Positions 33,375 to 42,077 of a stretch of DNA of 51,701 nucleotides are shown in pieces (within the stretch, counting starts at the first letter, position 1; each line of letters opens with the position of its first letter). The notes beneath the pieces are model-generated. The model was not told the DNA's origin. It made no database searches and worked only from the letters and a program-made list of their open reading frames with translations. The stretch lies in contig NZ_LZDE01000333.1 of NCBI RefSeq assembly GCF_002009015.1, positions 1-51,701 on the forward strand. Direction: 5' to 3'. This stretch comes from Microbulbifer mangrovi (GTDB taxonomy: Bacteria > Pseudomonadota > Gammaproteobacteria > Pseudomonadales > Cellvibrionaceae). Made by a program: the position numbers and the translations under genes.

Positions 33375-36300
33375 TCATCAGTGATACGGCGGTCAAACGC
33401 CCGGTTTTCGCGCTGGTACTGTCACTGCTGCTGGTGGTGTTCGGCCTGATCAGCTTTGACCGGCTGGCGCTGCGGGAATACCCGGATATCGACCCACCCA
33501 TCGTGTCCATCGACACCAATTATCCGGGCGCTTCCGCGGATATTGTGGAAACCCGTATCACCCGTCTGATTGAGGATCGTATCGCAGGAATCGAGGGCAT
33601 CAAGACGGTGACCTCATCGAGCACCGACGGGCGCTCGCGGATTTCCATCGAGTTCAATATCAACCGCGATGTGGACGGCGCGGCCAACGATATCCGCGAC
33701 CGGGTTTCCGGGGTGATGAACAACCTGCCGGTGGAAGCGGATCCCCCCGAAATCGAAAAGGTCGATAGCAGCGACGACGTGGTGATCTGGCTGAACCTCA
33801 CCTCCGACCGCCTCACCGTGCCAGAGCTCACCGACTACGCCAACCGCTACCTGGTGGACCGCTTCTCGGTGCTCGACGGCGTGGCGCGGGTACGGGTCGG
33901 CGGCGCCAAAGACTTCGCCATGCGTATCTGGCTGGACCGCGGCGCCATGACCGCGCACAACGTTACCAGTGCGGATATCGAACAGGCGCTGCGCGCGGAA
34001 AACCGCGAGCTGCCGGCTGGCTACCTGGAGTCCAGCGATCGCCAGTTCACCCTGCGCCTGCAGCGCCAGTTCCAGAGTGCCGAGGACTTCGCACGCCTCG
34101 CCATTGCCACCGGTGACAGCGGCCATGTGGTGCGCCTCGGTGATGTGGCGCGGGTGGAACTGGGTTCCGCCGAGGACCGCTCCACCTTCCGCGGCAACGG
34201 CGAACCAATGGTGGGTATCGGTATTACCCGCCAGTCCACCGGCAATATCGTGGCGGTGGCGGAAGCGGCAAAGGCGGAGATGGTCAAGGTCAACAAGACG
34301 CTGCCGGACGGCATGCGCCTCAGCCAGAGTTACGATGCGTCGGTGTTCGTGTCCGAGGCGATCAAGGAGGTATACACCACCCTGGTAATCGCGGTGATCC
34401 TGGTGACCCTGGTGATCTACCTGTTCCTGGGTAACTGGCGCGCGACCCTGGTGCCCGCGGTAACGGTGCCGGTATCCCTGATCGCCACCTCCATCCTGCT
34501 GTACGCCTTCGGTTTCAGTATCAACCTGCTCACCCTGCTGGCGCTGGTACTGGCCATCGGCCTAGTGGTGGACGATGCCATCGTGGTGCTTGAGAACATC
34601 TTTCGGCGCATGGACGAATACGGCGAGCCGCCGCTGCTGGCGGCCTATCGCGGCGCGCGCGAGGTGGGCTTTGCGGTGGTCGCCACCACCCTGGTGCTGG
34701 TGGCGGTGTTTGTGCCCATCACCTTCCTCGAAGGGGATATCGGCCGCCTGTTCTCCGAATTTGCGCTGACCATGTCTGCGGCGGTGATCTTCTCCTCTAT
34801 CACTGCGCTGACCCTGTCGCCCATGCTGGCGGCGAAACTGATTCGCCCCAACGATGAGCACAATGCGGCCACCCGCTTTATGGACAACGCGCTGACCCGC
34901 ATCCAGCGCCGCTACCGGGGCGGGCTCGATTTTATTCTGCGCAAGCACTGGGTCGCTGGTTGTGTGTTTGTAGGCGTGATGATCTTCGCCGCGCTGTCCT
35001 TCCGCCTGATCCCGACCGAATACGCCCCGCGCGAAGACCGCGGCTCCTTCTTCCTGCTGGTCAACGGTCCCGAGGGCGCAAGCTACCAGTACATGCAGGA
35101 ATACATGGATACCATCGAGGAGCGGCTGATGCCGCTGGTGGAAAAGGGCTATGTAAACCGGCTGCTGGTGCGCTCACCGCGCTCCTTCGGCACCTCTGCC
35201 ACGTTCAATACCGGCATGGTGATTTTCACCCTGGCACCCTGGGGTGAACGCCCCTCGGGGTTTGAACTGATGAACCAGGTGCGCGCAGCGGTGAGTGACC
35301 TGAGTGGGGTGCGCGCCTTCCCGGTGATGCGTCAGAGTTTCGGCGGTGGTCTGGGCAAGCCGGTGCAGTTTGTCGTAGGCGGCGGCAGCTACGCGCAACT
35401 GACCGAGTGGCGGGACCAGCTGAACGCCGCAATTGAAAAATCCAACCCTGGCCTGCTCGGCGTCGACTGGGACTACAAGGAAACCCAGCCCCAGCTGCGT
35501 ATCAATGTGGATTACGAGCGCGCCGCGGATCTGGGTGTCCAGGTGAGCGATGTGGGCACCACCCTGCAGACCATGTTCGGCTCGCTGCGCGCCACCACGT
35601 TTATCAACAACGGTGAGGAATACGATGTGATCCTCGAGGGGGAGCGCGATATGCAGCGCACCCCGGACAGCCTGGAAAACCTGTACGTGCGCTCCTCGAC
35701 CACCGGCGAGCTGATCCCCCTGCAGAGCCTGGTGGAAGTCAGCGAGTACGCGGACTCGCCACAACTGCAGCGTTACAACCGGGTGCGCTCCATCACCCTC
35801 GACGCCAACCTGGCGGACGGGCTGGTACTGGGTGAGGCGCTTGCCTACCTGAACCAGCTGGTGGACGAAAATATCGAAGGCTCGCCGGTGATCGACTACA
35901 AGGGCCAGTCGAAAAGCTTCCAGGATTCGGGCAACACCATCCTGTTCGCTATCCTGCTCGGCGCGCTGGTGGTGTTCCTGGTGCTCGCCGCCCAATTCGA
36001 GAGCTTTATCCACCCGCTGGTAATCATGTTCACCGTACCCCTGGCCATGGCCGGTGCCCTGCTGGGCCTGCTGCTTACCAATCAGTCGCTGAACATTTAC
36101 AGCCAGGTGGGATTGATCATGCTGGTGGGACTGGCGGCCAAGAACGGGATCCTGATTGTGGAATTCGCCAACCAACTGCGGGACCGCGGCGTGGAGTTTG
36201 GCCAGGCATTGCGCCAGGCCGCGGAGACCCGCCTGCGGCCGATCCTGATGACCGGGATCACCACTGCCGCAGGCTCGCTGCCGCTGCTGCTGTCCTCCGG

Positions 36301-36481
36301 CGCCGGGTCGGAAACCCGCGCGGTCATCGGTACCGTGGTGCTGTTCGGTGTGCTGGCGGCGACCCTGTTCACGGTGTACATCGTGCCGGTGGCCTACGAC
36401 GTGCTGGCACGCCGCACCGGTTCACCCGGTCAGGTAGCGCGGGATGTGGCGGAGCTCGAATCCGAGCATCCCGTGAAGTAA
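33371..36481 (+). CDS. RND family multidrug efflux permease (AcrB/MexK-like)
   Basis: 1036 residues, the normal length for an HAE1-type proton-driven exporter with 12 membrane helices and two large periplasmic loops. The N-terminus (SDTAVKRPVFALVLS) and helix 4 with adjacent aspartates (LVVDDAIVVLENI) mark an active proton relay, and helix 10-11 motifs (GLAAKNGILIVEFANQ) are present. It is translationally coupled to the adaptor by an ATGA overlap and ends at a strong terminator. The periplasmic drug-binding sequence does not tell which compounds it moves. No regulator is adjacent. Confidence 0.95.
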   Translation: MIISDTAVKRPVFALVLSLLLVVFGLISFDRLALREYPDIDPPIVSIDTNYPGASADIVETRITRLIEDRIAGIEGIKTVTSSSTDGRSRISIEFNINRDVDGAANDIRDRVSGVMNNLPVEADPPEIEKVDSSDDVVIWLNLTSDRLTVPELTDYANRYLVDRFSVLDGVARVRVGGAKDFAMRIWLDRGAMTAHNVTSADIEQALRAENRELPAGYLESSDRQFTLRLQRQFQSAEDFARLAIATGDSGHVVRLGDVARVELGSAEDRSTFRGNGEPMVGIGITRQSTGNIVAVAEAAKAEMVKVNKTLPDGMRLSQSYDASVFVSEAIKEVYTTLVIAVILVTLVIYLFLGNWRATLVPAVTVPVSLIATSILLYAFGFSINLLTLLALVLAIGLVVDDAIVVLENIFRRMDEYGEPPLLAAYRGAREVGFAVVATTLVLVAVFVPITFLEGDIGRLFSEFALTMSAAVIFSSITALTLSPMLAAKLIRPNDEHNAATRFMDNALTRIQRRYRGGLDFILRKHWVAGCVFVGVMIFAALSFRLIPTEYAPREDRGSFFLLVNGPEGASYQYMQEYMDTIEERLMPLVEKGYVNRLLVRSPRSFGTSATFNTGMVIFTLAPWGERPSGFELMNQVRAAVSDLSGVRAFPVMRQSFGGGLGKPVQFVVGGGSYAQLTEWRDQLNAAIEKSNPGLLGVDWDYKETQPQLRINVDYERAADLGVQVSDVGTTLQTMFGSLRATTFINNGEEYDVILEGERDMQRTPDSLENLYVRSSTTGELIPLQSLVEVSEYADSPQLQRYNRVRSITLDANLADGLVLGEALAYLNQLVDENIEGSPVIDYKGQSKSFQDSGNTILFAILLGALVVFLVLAAQFESFIHPLVIMFTVPLAMAGALLGLLLTNQSLNIYSQVGLIMLVGLAAKNGILIVEFANQLRDRGVEFGQALRQAAETRLRPILMTGITTAAGSLPLLLSSGAGSETRAVIGTVVLFGVLAATLFTVYIVPVAYDVLARRTGSPGQVARDVAELESEHPVK

Positions 36482-36511
36482 GCGGCGCAAATAGCCGCGC
36501 ACCTGAAACGC

Positions 36512-36547
36512 AAAAGCCCCCGTCCGGAACCCGGGCGGGGGCTTTTT
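36512..36547. terminator. Bidirectional terminator between the RND permease and pectate lyase genes
   Basis: AGCCCCCGTCCG and CGGGCGGGGGCT form a 12-bp stem with one G-T pair and a 5-nt loop. It is followed by five T residues on the plus strand and by a short T-run (from AAAA at 36512-36515) on the minus strand, so it can serve both convergent genes. Confidence 0.85.
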
Positions 36548-36569
36548 ATTGGCGGATATAAACCGTTCG

Positions 36570-38519
36570 CTACTGCGGGCCGGTCTGGCTGCTCAACACT
36601 GCCGGCAGGTTATCCACATTGTCGAGCGAATAGCTGTAGGGCACGGCAAAGACGCTATCTCCGGTATCCCTTTCGCTGTCCGTTGCGGAGCGACCGGTAT
36701 AGCGATTAGATGCAATATTCGCATCCATGTAGCCGCTCTCATTCCAGTGAGGACGGGAAGAGTTTGCAAAGTAATTCCCCTCCACCTTCGCCTGGGCACC
36801 GTCACTGGTGTTAATGGAGAAATAGGTAATGTCCAGCCAGTAATTATTGTAAATATGCGCGTTGGTACTGGAGCCGGAAAGGCGAGGATTGCGCCCGGAA
36901 TTGGTATCCCAGAAATTGTGGTGGAAGGTCACCTGGGATTCACCCACACCGTTGGTGTAGTGGTGTTGGTTGCCACACACCTGAGGGTTGTAACCCATAA
37001 AGTGGTTCCAGCTGAGGGTCACATTCTGGCTCGAATTGATATCCACATGACCGTCACTGATCAGGTTGGTGCGCATGTGGTCCACCCAGATATTACTGCT
37101 GCCGGAAAGGGTCACCGCATCCCCCGCCTCCACCAGTCCGGGATTGATATCCTCAATGGTGAAATTGCGCAGGATGACATTGCTGGCGTCACCAAGATTG
37201 AAGCTACCCCCCAGTACCCGGGAGTTTGCCCCGAGACCGACAATGGTGGTGTTGGAGCCGACATTGATACGGGTATCACGCACCGCAACCGTTTCGGTGT
37301 TGTTGTTGCTGGAACCCAGCTCGGTACAGCTCTGGGAGCCCACCGGCACCCGGTGGTACATTTTGCCGTCCCCACAATCGATGGGGCAGGCCTCACGATA
37401 ATTACCACTCACGCGACAATCGATCGTGCTATTGGAGATTTGTATCACCTTGGCGCCGGAGCCGGAAACCGCAGATGCCAGCTCGCTACAGCTGTTGACC
37501 GTTACCGGGCTTGCGCTACCACCGCCGGTGGTGCCGCCACCGCGGGAGGCAAACCCATCTGCCGACTCACTGCTACCCGCGACGGTGGAAGTAAAGCCGA
37601 ACTGCTGCGCCTCACCGCCCCAGGCGGTGTACTGGCGGATATCACCGCCGTTCTCCGTGCTCCACTCCCAAACGTCCAGCGCCATGCCATTGAGTTTGGA
37701 AGTGATGGTGTAAAAGCCGCTGTCCACAGGCTGGATCGACCACAACTGGCCATCACCGCCCCAGTAACTCCACTGCACGATGCTGGTTCCAGCCTCCAGG
37801 CTCATGTCTGCAACATCCACAGACTTGCCGCTGTGGGCCGCGCGAATGGAATAGTAACCATTGCCCTGATATGTGACGTCGAATTGCTGCCAGGCGCCGC
37901 CGCCATAGCCCCACTGCTGGATATTGGCGCCATCCTCGTTGCTGCCGCCGGTGACATCGAGGGCGAGGCCACTATGGCGGGAGACAATCGCGTAGCGACC
38001 ATTTTCCACCGTGGTCTCACCGTCATTGGCGCGCACAAAGCGGAATTGCTGGTTGTACCCCCCATCGGGGGTGAACTGACGGATATCACCGCCACTCTCT
38101 TCGCTCCAGCCCCATACATCCAGGTTCAGGCCGCTGAACTTGGAGCGGATGGTGAAATAACCGCTGTCCGTAGCGGCAATGGCCCACAGCTGGTTGTCCG
38201 CGCCCTGGTAACTCCACTGCCGGATTTCACCGCCCGGTTCGCTGCTCCAGCCATAGACATCGAGGGATTTTCCGCTGTGCACCGGACGAATGGAATAGTA
38301 ACCATCGCCCTGATAGACGACGTCGAAATGCTGCCAATCGCCGCCGTCGTAGCCCCACTGCTGTACATTGGCACCGTCTTCACCACTGGCACCGGCGACG
38401 TCCAGTGCCAGGCCACTGTGGCGGGAGACAATCGCATAGCGTCCATCAAGCAGGCTCTGCGCCATGGACGCAGCGGAGCAAAGGCTGAGGAAAAGGAACA
38501 GGAGAATTTTTCTAGACAT
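36570..38519 (-). CDS. Secreted pectate lyase (PL1) with two tandem ricin-type CBM13 domains
   Basis: About 649 residues. A signal peptide (1-20, ending SMA-Q) precedes two beta-trefoil domains at about 25-164 and 173-312, each with QxW-type repeats (VQQWGY, IRQWSY and so on). A Gly/Thr/Ser linker (about 315-335) leads to a right-handed beta-helix PL1 lyase (340-649). Lyase landmarks are NIWVDHMR, TFHHNFW and the GRNPRLSG segment holding the likely catalytic Arg near 543. The enzyme cleaves polygalacturonate by beta-elimination outside the cell. The trefoils probably bind the polymer or another plant or algal glycan. The second ATG (38519) is 8 nt from a GGA. The first (38525) is only 2 nt from it. 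Confidence 0.93.
   Translation of the reverse strand: MSRKILLFLFLSLCSAASMAQSLLDGRYAIVSRHSGLALDVAGASGEDGANVQQWGYDGGDWQHFDVVYQGDGYYSIRPVHSGKSLDVYGWSSEPGGEIRQWSYQGADNQLWAIAATDSGYFTIRSKFSGLNLDVWGWSEESGGDIRQFTPDGGYNQQFRFVRANDGETTVENGRYAIVSRHSGLALDVTGGSNEDGANIQQWGYGGGAWQQFDVTYQGNGYYSIRAAHSGKSVDVADMSLEAGTSIVQWSYWGGDGQLWSIQPVDSGFYTITSKLNGMALDVWEWSTENGGDIRQYTAWGGEAQQFGFTSTVAGSSESADGFASRGGGTTGGGSASPVTVNSCSELASAVSGSGAKVIQISNSTIDCRVSGNYREACPIDCGDGKMYHRVPVGSQSCTELGSSNNNTETVAVRDTRINVGSNTTIVGLGANSRVLGGSFNLGDASNVILRNFTIEDINPGLVEAGDAVTLSGSSNIWVDHMRTNLISDGHVDINSSQNVTLSWNHFMGYNPQVCGNQHHYTNGVGESQVTFHHNFWDTNSGRNPRLSGSSTNAHIYNNYWLDITYFSINTSDGAQAKVEGNYFANSSRPHWNESGYMDANIASNRYTGRSATDSERDTGDSVFAVPYSYSLDNVDNLPAVLSSQTGPQ
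37584..38447 (-). repeat. Tandem duplication encoding two near-identical beta-trefoil domains
   Basis: Two blocks, 38028-38447 and 37584-38003, are offset by 444 bp and encode proteins alike over their full length. The opening GRYAIVSRHSGLALDV is identical in both, and YYSIR, HSGK and GGDIRQ recur at the same spacing. Long stretches of DNA also match, so the duplication within the gene is fairly recent or kept uniform by recombination. Confidence 0.85.
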
Positions 38520-38525
38520 AAACAT

Positions 38526-38968
38526 TTTCCATATAACGTTATTTTTTTATCCGTATGGAAGAAACTCTGCGACGGCACCCTGATTAACCCCCGGGGCCTG
38601 CAGGTCACGCAGCCCGGCAATAGGCACGGCATACATCTCTTTCACGGCGCAAACTTCATATGGTATGACGTTTGTATGCAAGGAACTGTGCCCATCGATG
38701 TATATCAATTCGAAATATGCCTATGACACAGGGGAAGGAAGCGGGCGGAAGAACGCAGGGGAAACGCCCCGAAAACGTACAGGAAAATAACAAAAACTCT
38801 CGACGGGGGAAGAGAATGTGGATTACCGCGCCGTTGTTGCCGCAACGCTATTCAAACCGGCGCATTTCTCTTAATCTCTGCGCTCCAAGCGCAACTTTTT
38901 CTCGCCTCAGCTCGTCTAAATCGCAACACACCGCAAAGACACCAATTCATCGCAGACAGGGAACCCTC
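38526..38968. other. Regulatory spacer between pectate lyase gene and small lipoprotein gene
   Basis: 443 bp with divergent genes on each side. It contains a GntR-like half-palindrome at 38661-38671 and AT-rich DNA next to the lyase start (38526-38550). I see no convincing gene. Several in-frame stretches lack ribosome sites and coding bias. Confidence 0.6.
38661..38671. promoter_or_regulatory. Possible GntR (FadR subfamily) operator upstream of the pectate lyase
   Basis: TGGTATGACGT fits the FadR-subfamily consensus TNGTNNNACNA at 7 of 8 defined bases. A similar TTTGTATGCAAG follows at 38670-38681. Uronate catabolism repressors such as UxuR and ExuR belong to this subfamily, which would suit a pectin-degrading gene. 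The site is 136 bp from the lyase start. Confidence 0.3.
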
Positions 38969-39145
38969 ATGGGCAAGCGAATATTCGCCGTCATCGCACT
39001 GGTCACACTGGCAATGGTCATGGCTGCCTGTGAGCGACAGGCCACCTGTTACCGGGACGGCAACCGCGAACGCAAGCCGCCGATGCCGTTTGCCGCCCTC
39101 GACAGCGAGCTGCGCCCCGCTCTGGCACTGATCCAGTCCTTCTGA
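38969..39145 (+). CDS. Small lipoprotein of unknown function
   Basis: 58 residues. The first 20 form a lipoprotein signal peptide with the lipobox MVMAAC (Cys20), so the mature chain is about 39 residues. It is charged and has a second cysteine (ATCYRDG). GGGAA precedes the ATG at 38969 by 6 nt. Upstream in-frame sequence has no coding character. It converges on serB with a 26-bp gap. Small lipoproteins like this are common and poorly studied. I do not recognise a family. Confidence 0.65.
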   Translation: MGKRIFAVIALVTLAMVMAACERQATCYRDGNRERKPPMPFAALDSELRPALALIQSF

Positions 39146-39171
39146 AAGCCGGGCAAATACCGCCCGCGAGT

Positions 39172-40185
39172 TTACTCCGCCAGTAACTCCGCTATCTGCC
39201 GGTCGTTCAGGCCAAACAGATACAGCGCCGCATCCAGCCCAAAATCATCGATCGCCTGCGGCGCTTCCGCACGCACCTTGGGCTTGGCGTGAAAGGCGAT
39301 ACCCAGGGCACCCAGCGACAGCATCGGCAGGTCGTTGGCGCCATCCCCCACGGCAATCACCTGATCCAGTGACAGGTGCATCTCCTCGGCGATCTCCTGC
39401 AGCAAATGGGCCTTGCGCGCGCCGTCCACAATCGGGTCTATCACACCACCGGTCAGGGCACCGCCTTCAAACTCCAGCTGGTTGGCATGAATCACATCCA
39501 CCGCCAGGTGGTTGTCTTTCAGGTAGCCGGCGAAATAGGTGAAGCCCCCGGACAGAATGGCGGTTTTACACCCCAGCGCGCGCAGTGCCCGCAGCAGGCG
39601 CGGTGCGCCGGGCATAATCGGTAACTTGGGAGCGATTTCAGCCAGGCGCTCCTCGGTAAACCCCTGCAACAGCCCCATACGCTTGCGGAAACTCTGCTGG
39701 AAATCGAGCTCGCCGCGCATGGCCGCGAGGGTGATCTCAGCCACCTGCTCCCCCACTCCGGCAATCTTGGCCAGCTCATCGATTACTTCTGCCTGAATCA
39801 GCGTCGAATCCATATCAAAGCAGGCAAGCCGCGGCGCACGCTGGGTGCTGCCGGGTTGCAGCGTCAGTTCCACGCCCAGTGCTGCAGCCAGCTCAAGCAG
39901 TGCCTTGCGCGCACTGTCGAAATCCAGGTTCGCATCCAGCTGCAGGCGGATGGCGATTCGCTCCGCACTACAGGCGAGAATATCCAGCCCGCTCACCGCC
40001 CAGCCTTGCTCGCCCAGAAACGCCTTCACCTGCGCGAGTTGCGACTCCCGTACCGGCTCCGCAAGCAGGGTCAGGCACCAGGGGGCGGTCACGGCAGAAG
40101 GGGAATCCGGCATGCTTTCGCCCGCGGACAGTGAAAATACCTGCTGGCAGAGAGCGGCGACGGAGGAGTAAGTTGGTGCTTCCAT
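39172..40185 (-). CDS. serB: Phosphoserine phosphatase
   Basis: HAD-family phosphatase that hydrolyses O-phosphoserine to serine, the last step of serine synthesis. The 337-residue protein has an N-terminal regulatory half (residues 30-115, ACT-like) and a catalytic half. The HAD nucleophile and acid are Asp124 and Asp126 in FDMDSTLI, motif II is AILSGGF near 217, and motif IV is VGDGANDLPML near 285. It is divergent from the AhpA/YtjB-like gene across 140 bp, an arrangement also seen in E. coli (serB and ytjB) and, from memory, in P. aeruginosa, where fimX is the other neighbour. Confidence 0.96.
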   Translation of the reverse strand: MEAPTYSSVAALCQQVFSLSAGESMPDSPSAVTAPWCLTLLAEPVRESQLAQVKAFLGEQGWAVSGLDILACSAERIAIRLQLDANLDFDSARKALLELAAALGVELTLQPGSTQRAPRLACFDMDSTLIQAEVIDELAKIAGVGEQVAEITLAAMRGELDFQQSFRKRMGLLQGFTEERLAEIAPKLPIMPGAPRLLRALRALGCKTAILSGGFTYFAGYLKDNHLAVDVIHANQLEFEGGALTGGVIDPIVDGARKAHLLQEIAEEMHLSLDQVIAVGDGANDLPMLSLGALGIAFHAKPKVRAEAPQAIDDFGLDAALYLFGLNDRQIAELLAE

Positions 40186-40325
40186 GGCTGTTTCTTATCG
40201 ACTCTAATGGGGCGCTCGAGCGGCTCGATCGCCGGGAAAAGGCCGCGCATTATAGCCCGGCGCCTTTTTTCGCTGAAGAAGTGGGATAAAATCAGCTGCT
40301 GTATCGCCAGCGAATCCATAACAAG

Positions 40326-41414
40326 ATGAAAAACCTGCTCGCCAGCCTGTCCGAATTTACCAGCAACCTGCCCCAGTGGCTTGCCGGACTCTCCCGCAAC
40401 CGCCAGCGCCAGCTGCTGGCGGCCACCATCTGGCTGACCCTCGCCGGCTTTTGCCTGGCGACCCTGGGCCACGCCTACAGCCGACAACAGTCCGATGCCA
40501 TTGCCCGGGACCGGGCCAGTGCGGAGGCGGCGGCCAAGCTGCTGGCAAGCCAGAGCCTCGAGCAGATCGTGGCAGGCGATCGCATCAGCTTGCAGATGCT
40601 GGCCCAGCAGGCACTGGCACTGCCATCCGTGCGCGGCGTGACCATCCAGGATGTGGATTCCAGCCCGCTGGCGCAGGCCGGGGTGCGCGATCGCGGGGAA
40701 ATGATTACCGAGCCGGTGGTGCTGCACGATAGCCTGGCGGGTAGCGTGGCACTGAATATCCAGCCCGGGGCGTCTGTCGCCTATCCCTGGGCGAGCCTGC
40801 TGCTGTGCCTGATCTTCGCGCTGCCATTCAGTGCGGCCTGCGCCCTCGCGGTCAGCCAGATTCGCCCGCAGTCATCGCGCAAACCGCTGATCGTCCCCAA
40901 AGCCAAACCCAAGCCACCGCCGGAAGTGACTGCCGGGCTGTACCTGCGCCCCCTTAACTGGGCACAACTGGGCAACCAGCTCTCGCGCAGTGCCATGGAC
41001 AGCCTGCAGAGCGAGCTCGTACAGCGACTGCAATTGCTGACCCGTATTTACGATGCGCGCACGCTACCCAGCGCAGGCCCCACCGTGGGCCTCGGCTTTG
41101 CCGGTGAGGACGCGGCGTTTCGCGCGGTCTGCGCTGGACTGCTGTTGCGGGGGCTGCAGCAGTCCAGCCGCGCCACTGGCCTGCAGCTGGCTCTGGCGGT
41201 ACTGCCCACCAAGCCGGAGCAATTCGATTTCGATGGCGAACAATTACTGAGCCAGTCCCGCGGGCTGGCGCTGCATCCACAGCTGCAGGACGACGAATCC
41301 CTCGCCGACCGTATTCAGTGTCACACCACCAGCTGGGGAGCCGAAATAACCGGGCTCAATCCCAAGCTGCAGCAACTGCTGGACAATCAGTTACAGCAGC
41401 TGGTTTCCGCCTGA
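40326..41414 (+). CDS. AhpA/YtjB family membrane protein
   Basis: 362 residues. Two membrane segments (about 30-48 and 155-175) bracket a periplasmic loop of about 105 residues, with a cytoplasmic C-terminal domain after the second (from 185). The layout resembles the SMP/YtjB proteins found divergent from serB in many gammaproteobacteria. The present protein is longer than E. coli YtjB (about 210 residues) because of the added C-terminal domain, which resembles a worn-down nucleotide-cyclase fold but shows no catalytic motif I can name. The function is unknown. The family assignment leans on position as well as sequence. Confidence 0.72.
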   Translation: MKNLLASLSEFTSNLPQWLAGLSRNRQRQLLAATIWLTLAGFCLATLGHAYSRQQSDAIARDRASAEAAAKLLASQSLEQIVAGDRISLQMLAQQALALPSVRGVTIQDVDSSPLAQAGVRDRGEMITEPVVLHDSLAGSVALNIQPGASVAYPWASLLLCLIFALPFSAACALAVSQIRPQSSRKPLIVPKAKPKPPPEVTAGLYLRPLNWAQLGNQLSRSAMDSLQSELVQRLQLLTRIYDARTLPSAGPTVGLGFAGEDAAFRAVCAGLLLRGLQQSSRATGLQLALAVLPTKPEQFDFDGEQLLSQSRGLALHPQLQDDESLADRIQCHTTSWGAEITGLNPKLQQLLDNQLQQLVSA

Positions 41415-41443
41415 AGCGTTCCCTCAGCCCCGGTTCATCCTTG

Positions 41444-41469
41444 ATGCCCGCCCGCTGACTGGCGGGCAT
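41444..41469 (+). terminator. Hairpin after the AhpA/YtjB-like gene, no T-tract
   Basis: ATGCCCGCC and GGCGGGCAT form a perfect 9-bp stem with an 8-nt loop, 29 bp after the stop. There is no T-run, so termination efficiency is doubtful. Confidence 0.45.
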
Positions 41470-41537
41470 TGGCCACTTCCCTCCCCCCAGCACTCGCACC
41501 TCTGCGTTTCTCACCCAGCCTTTCTCTTATATCCGTC

Positions 41538-41561
41538 CAACCACTAATTACTTATTGGTTG
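41538..41561. promoter_or_regulatory. Inverted repeat upstream of the lipoprotein pair
   Basis: CAACCACTAA and TTATTGGTTG match at 9 of 10 positions around a 4-nt centre (TTAC). It is 147 bp ahead of the ATG at 41709 in AT-rich DNA, a plausible operator. No regulator is identified. Confidence 0.4.
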
Positions 41562-41708
41562 TTGATATTCATCGCAATGGGTCGTGATCGAGCTTGCGCG
41601 ACCCTTAAATAACTTCCACTTGGGTTTCGATTTGGCGTCGGCACATTGCGGCCGGCGACCGGATCGAAAATAAAAAGGTTCACCCGCCCTCGCGGCGTGG
41701 AGGTTTTC

Positions 41709-41978
41709 ATGAAGCGCACATTCGCAGGACTGGCCAGCGGGCTCGGCGCAGTAGCCCTACTGACCCTGTCCGGCTGTACCAGCATGGAGGATATGACCGA
41801 TACCACAACGGCTATCAACCGAACCAACGAGGGACCGGGTTACTACTCGGTAAAAGGCCGTTACTACCACTGCCACCAGAACGGGCACTGTCACAACGCC
41901 CGGCATTCTGACTACTACATCCGTGGCGGCAGCTACTACCAGCCGATGCCACGACACCGCGTGAATCAGCCTCGCTGA
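41709..41978 (+). CDS. Small Tyr/His-rich lipoprotein
   Basis: 89 residues. The lipobox LSGC (Cys23) ends an 18-22 residue signal peptide, so the protein is lipid-anchored. The mature part is rich in Tyr, His, Asn and Arg (for example GYYSVKGRYYHCHQNGHCHN), with a CHQNGHCH patch that could bind metal. The ATG at 41709 has GGAGG 6 nt upstream. It is followed 99 bp later by another lipoprotein gene with a similar leader and ribosome site. The family is unknown to me. Confidence 0.75.
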   Translation: MKRTFAGLASGLGAVALLTLSGCTSMEDMTDTTTAINRTNEGPGYYSVKGRYYHCHQNGHCHNARHSDYYIRGGSYYQPMPRHRVNQPR

Positions 41979-42077
41979 GCCTTCTCAAATCTCTGGTTAA
42001 ACACTGACACCAGTTAACCGGTATCCACGGTGGATCGACACCCTGGTAACCCGTTGCTTGCCCCTCGGAGGTCTCTT

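Larger units (their letters stand above)
41415..41708. other. Intergenic region ahead of the small lipoprotein pair
   Basis: 294 bp with a hairpin at 41444-41469, a near-perfect inverted repeat at 41538-41561 and a 6-bp stem GGGTCG / CGACCC at 41579-41604. No gene is visible. The promoter of the lipoprotein genes must lie here, but I cannot place its boxes. Confidence 0.6.

Noticed and set aside
36549-38726. A 725-codon plus-strand open frame covering the whole pectate lyase gene
   Set aside because: It mirrors the pectate lyase codon for codon, has no domain, signal or ribosome site that makes sense, and its repetitive Val/Ile/Ala sequence reflects the trefoil repeats on the other strand.
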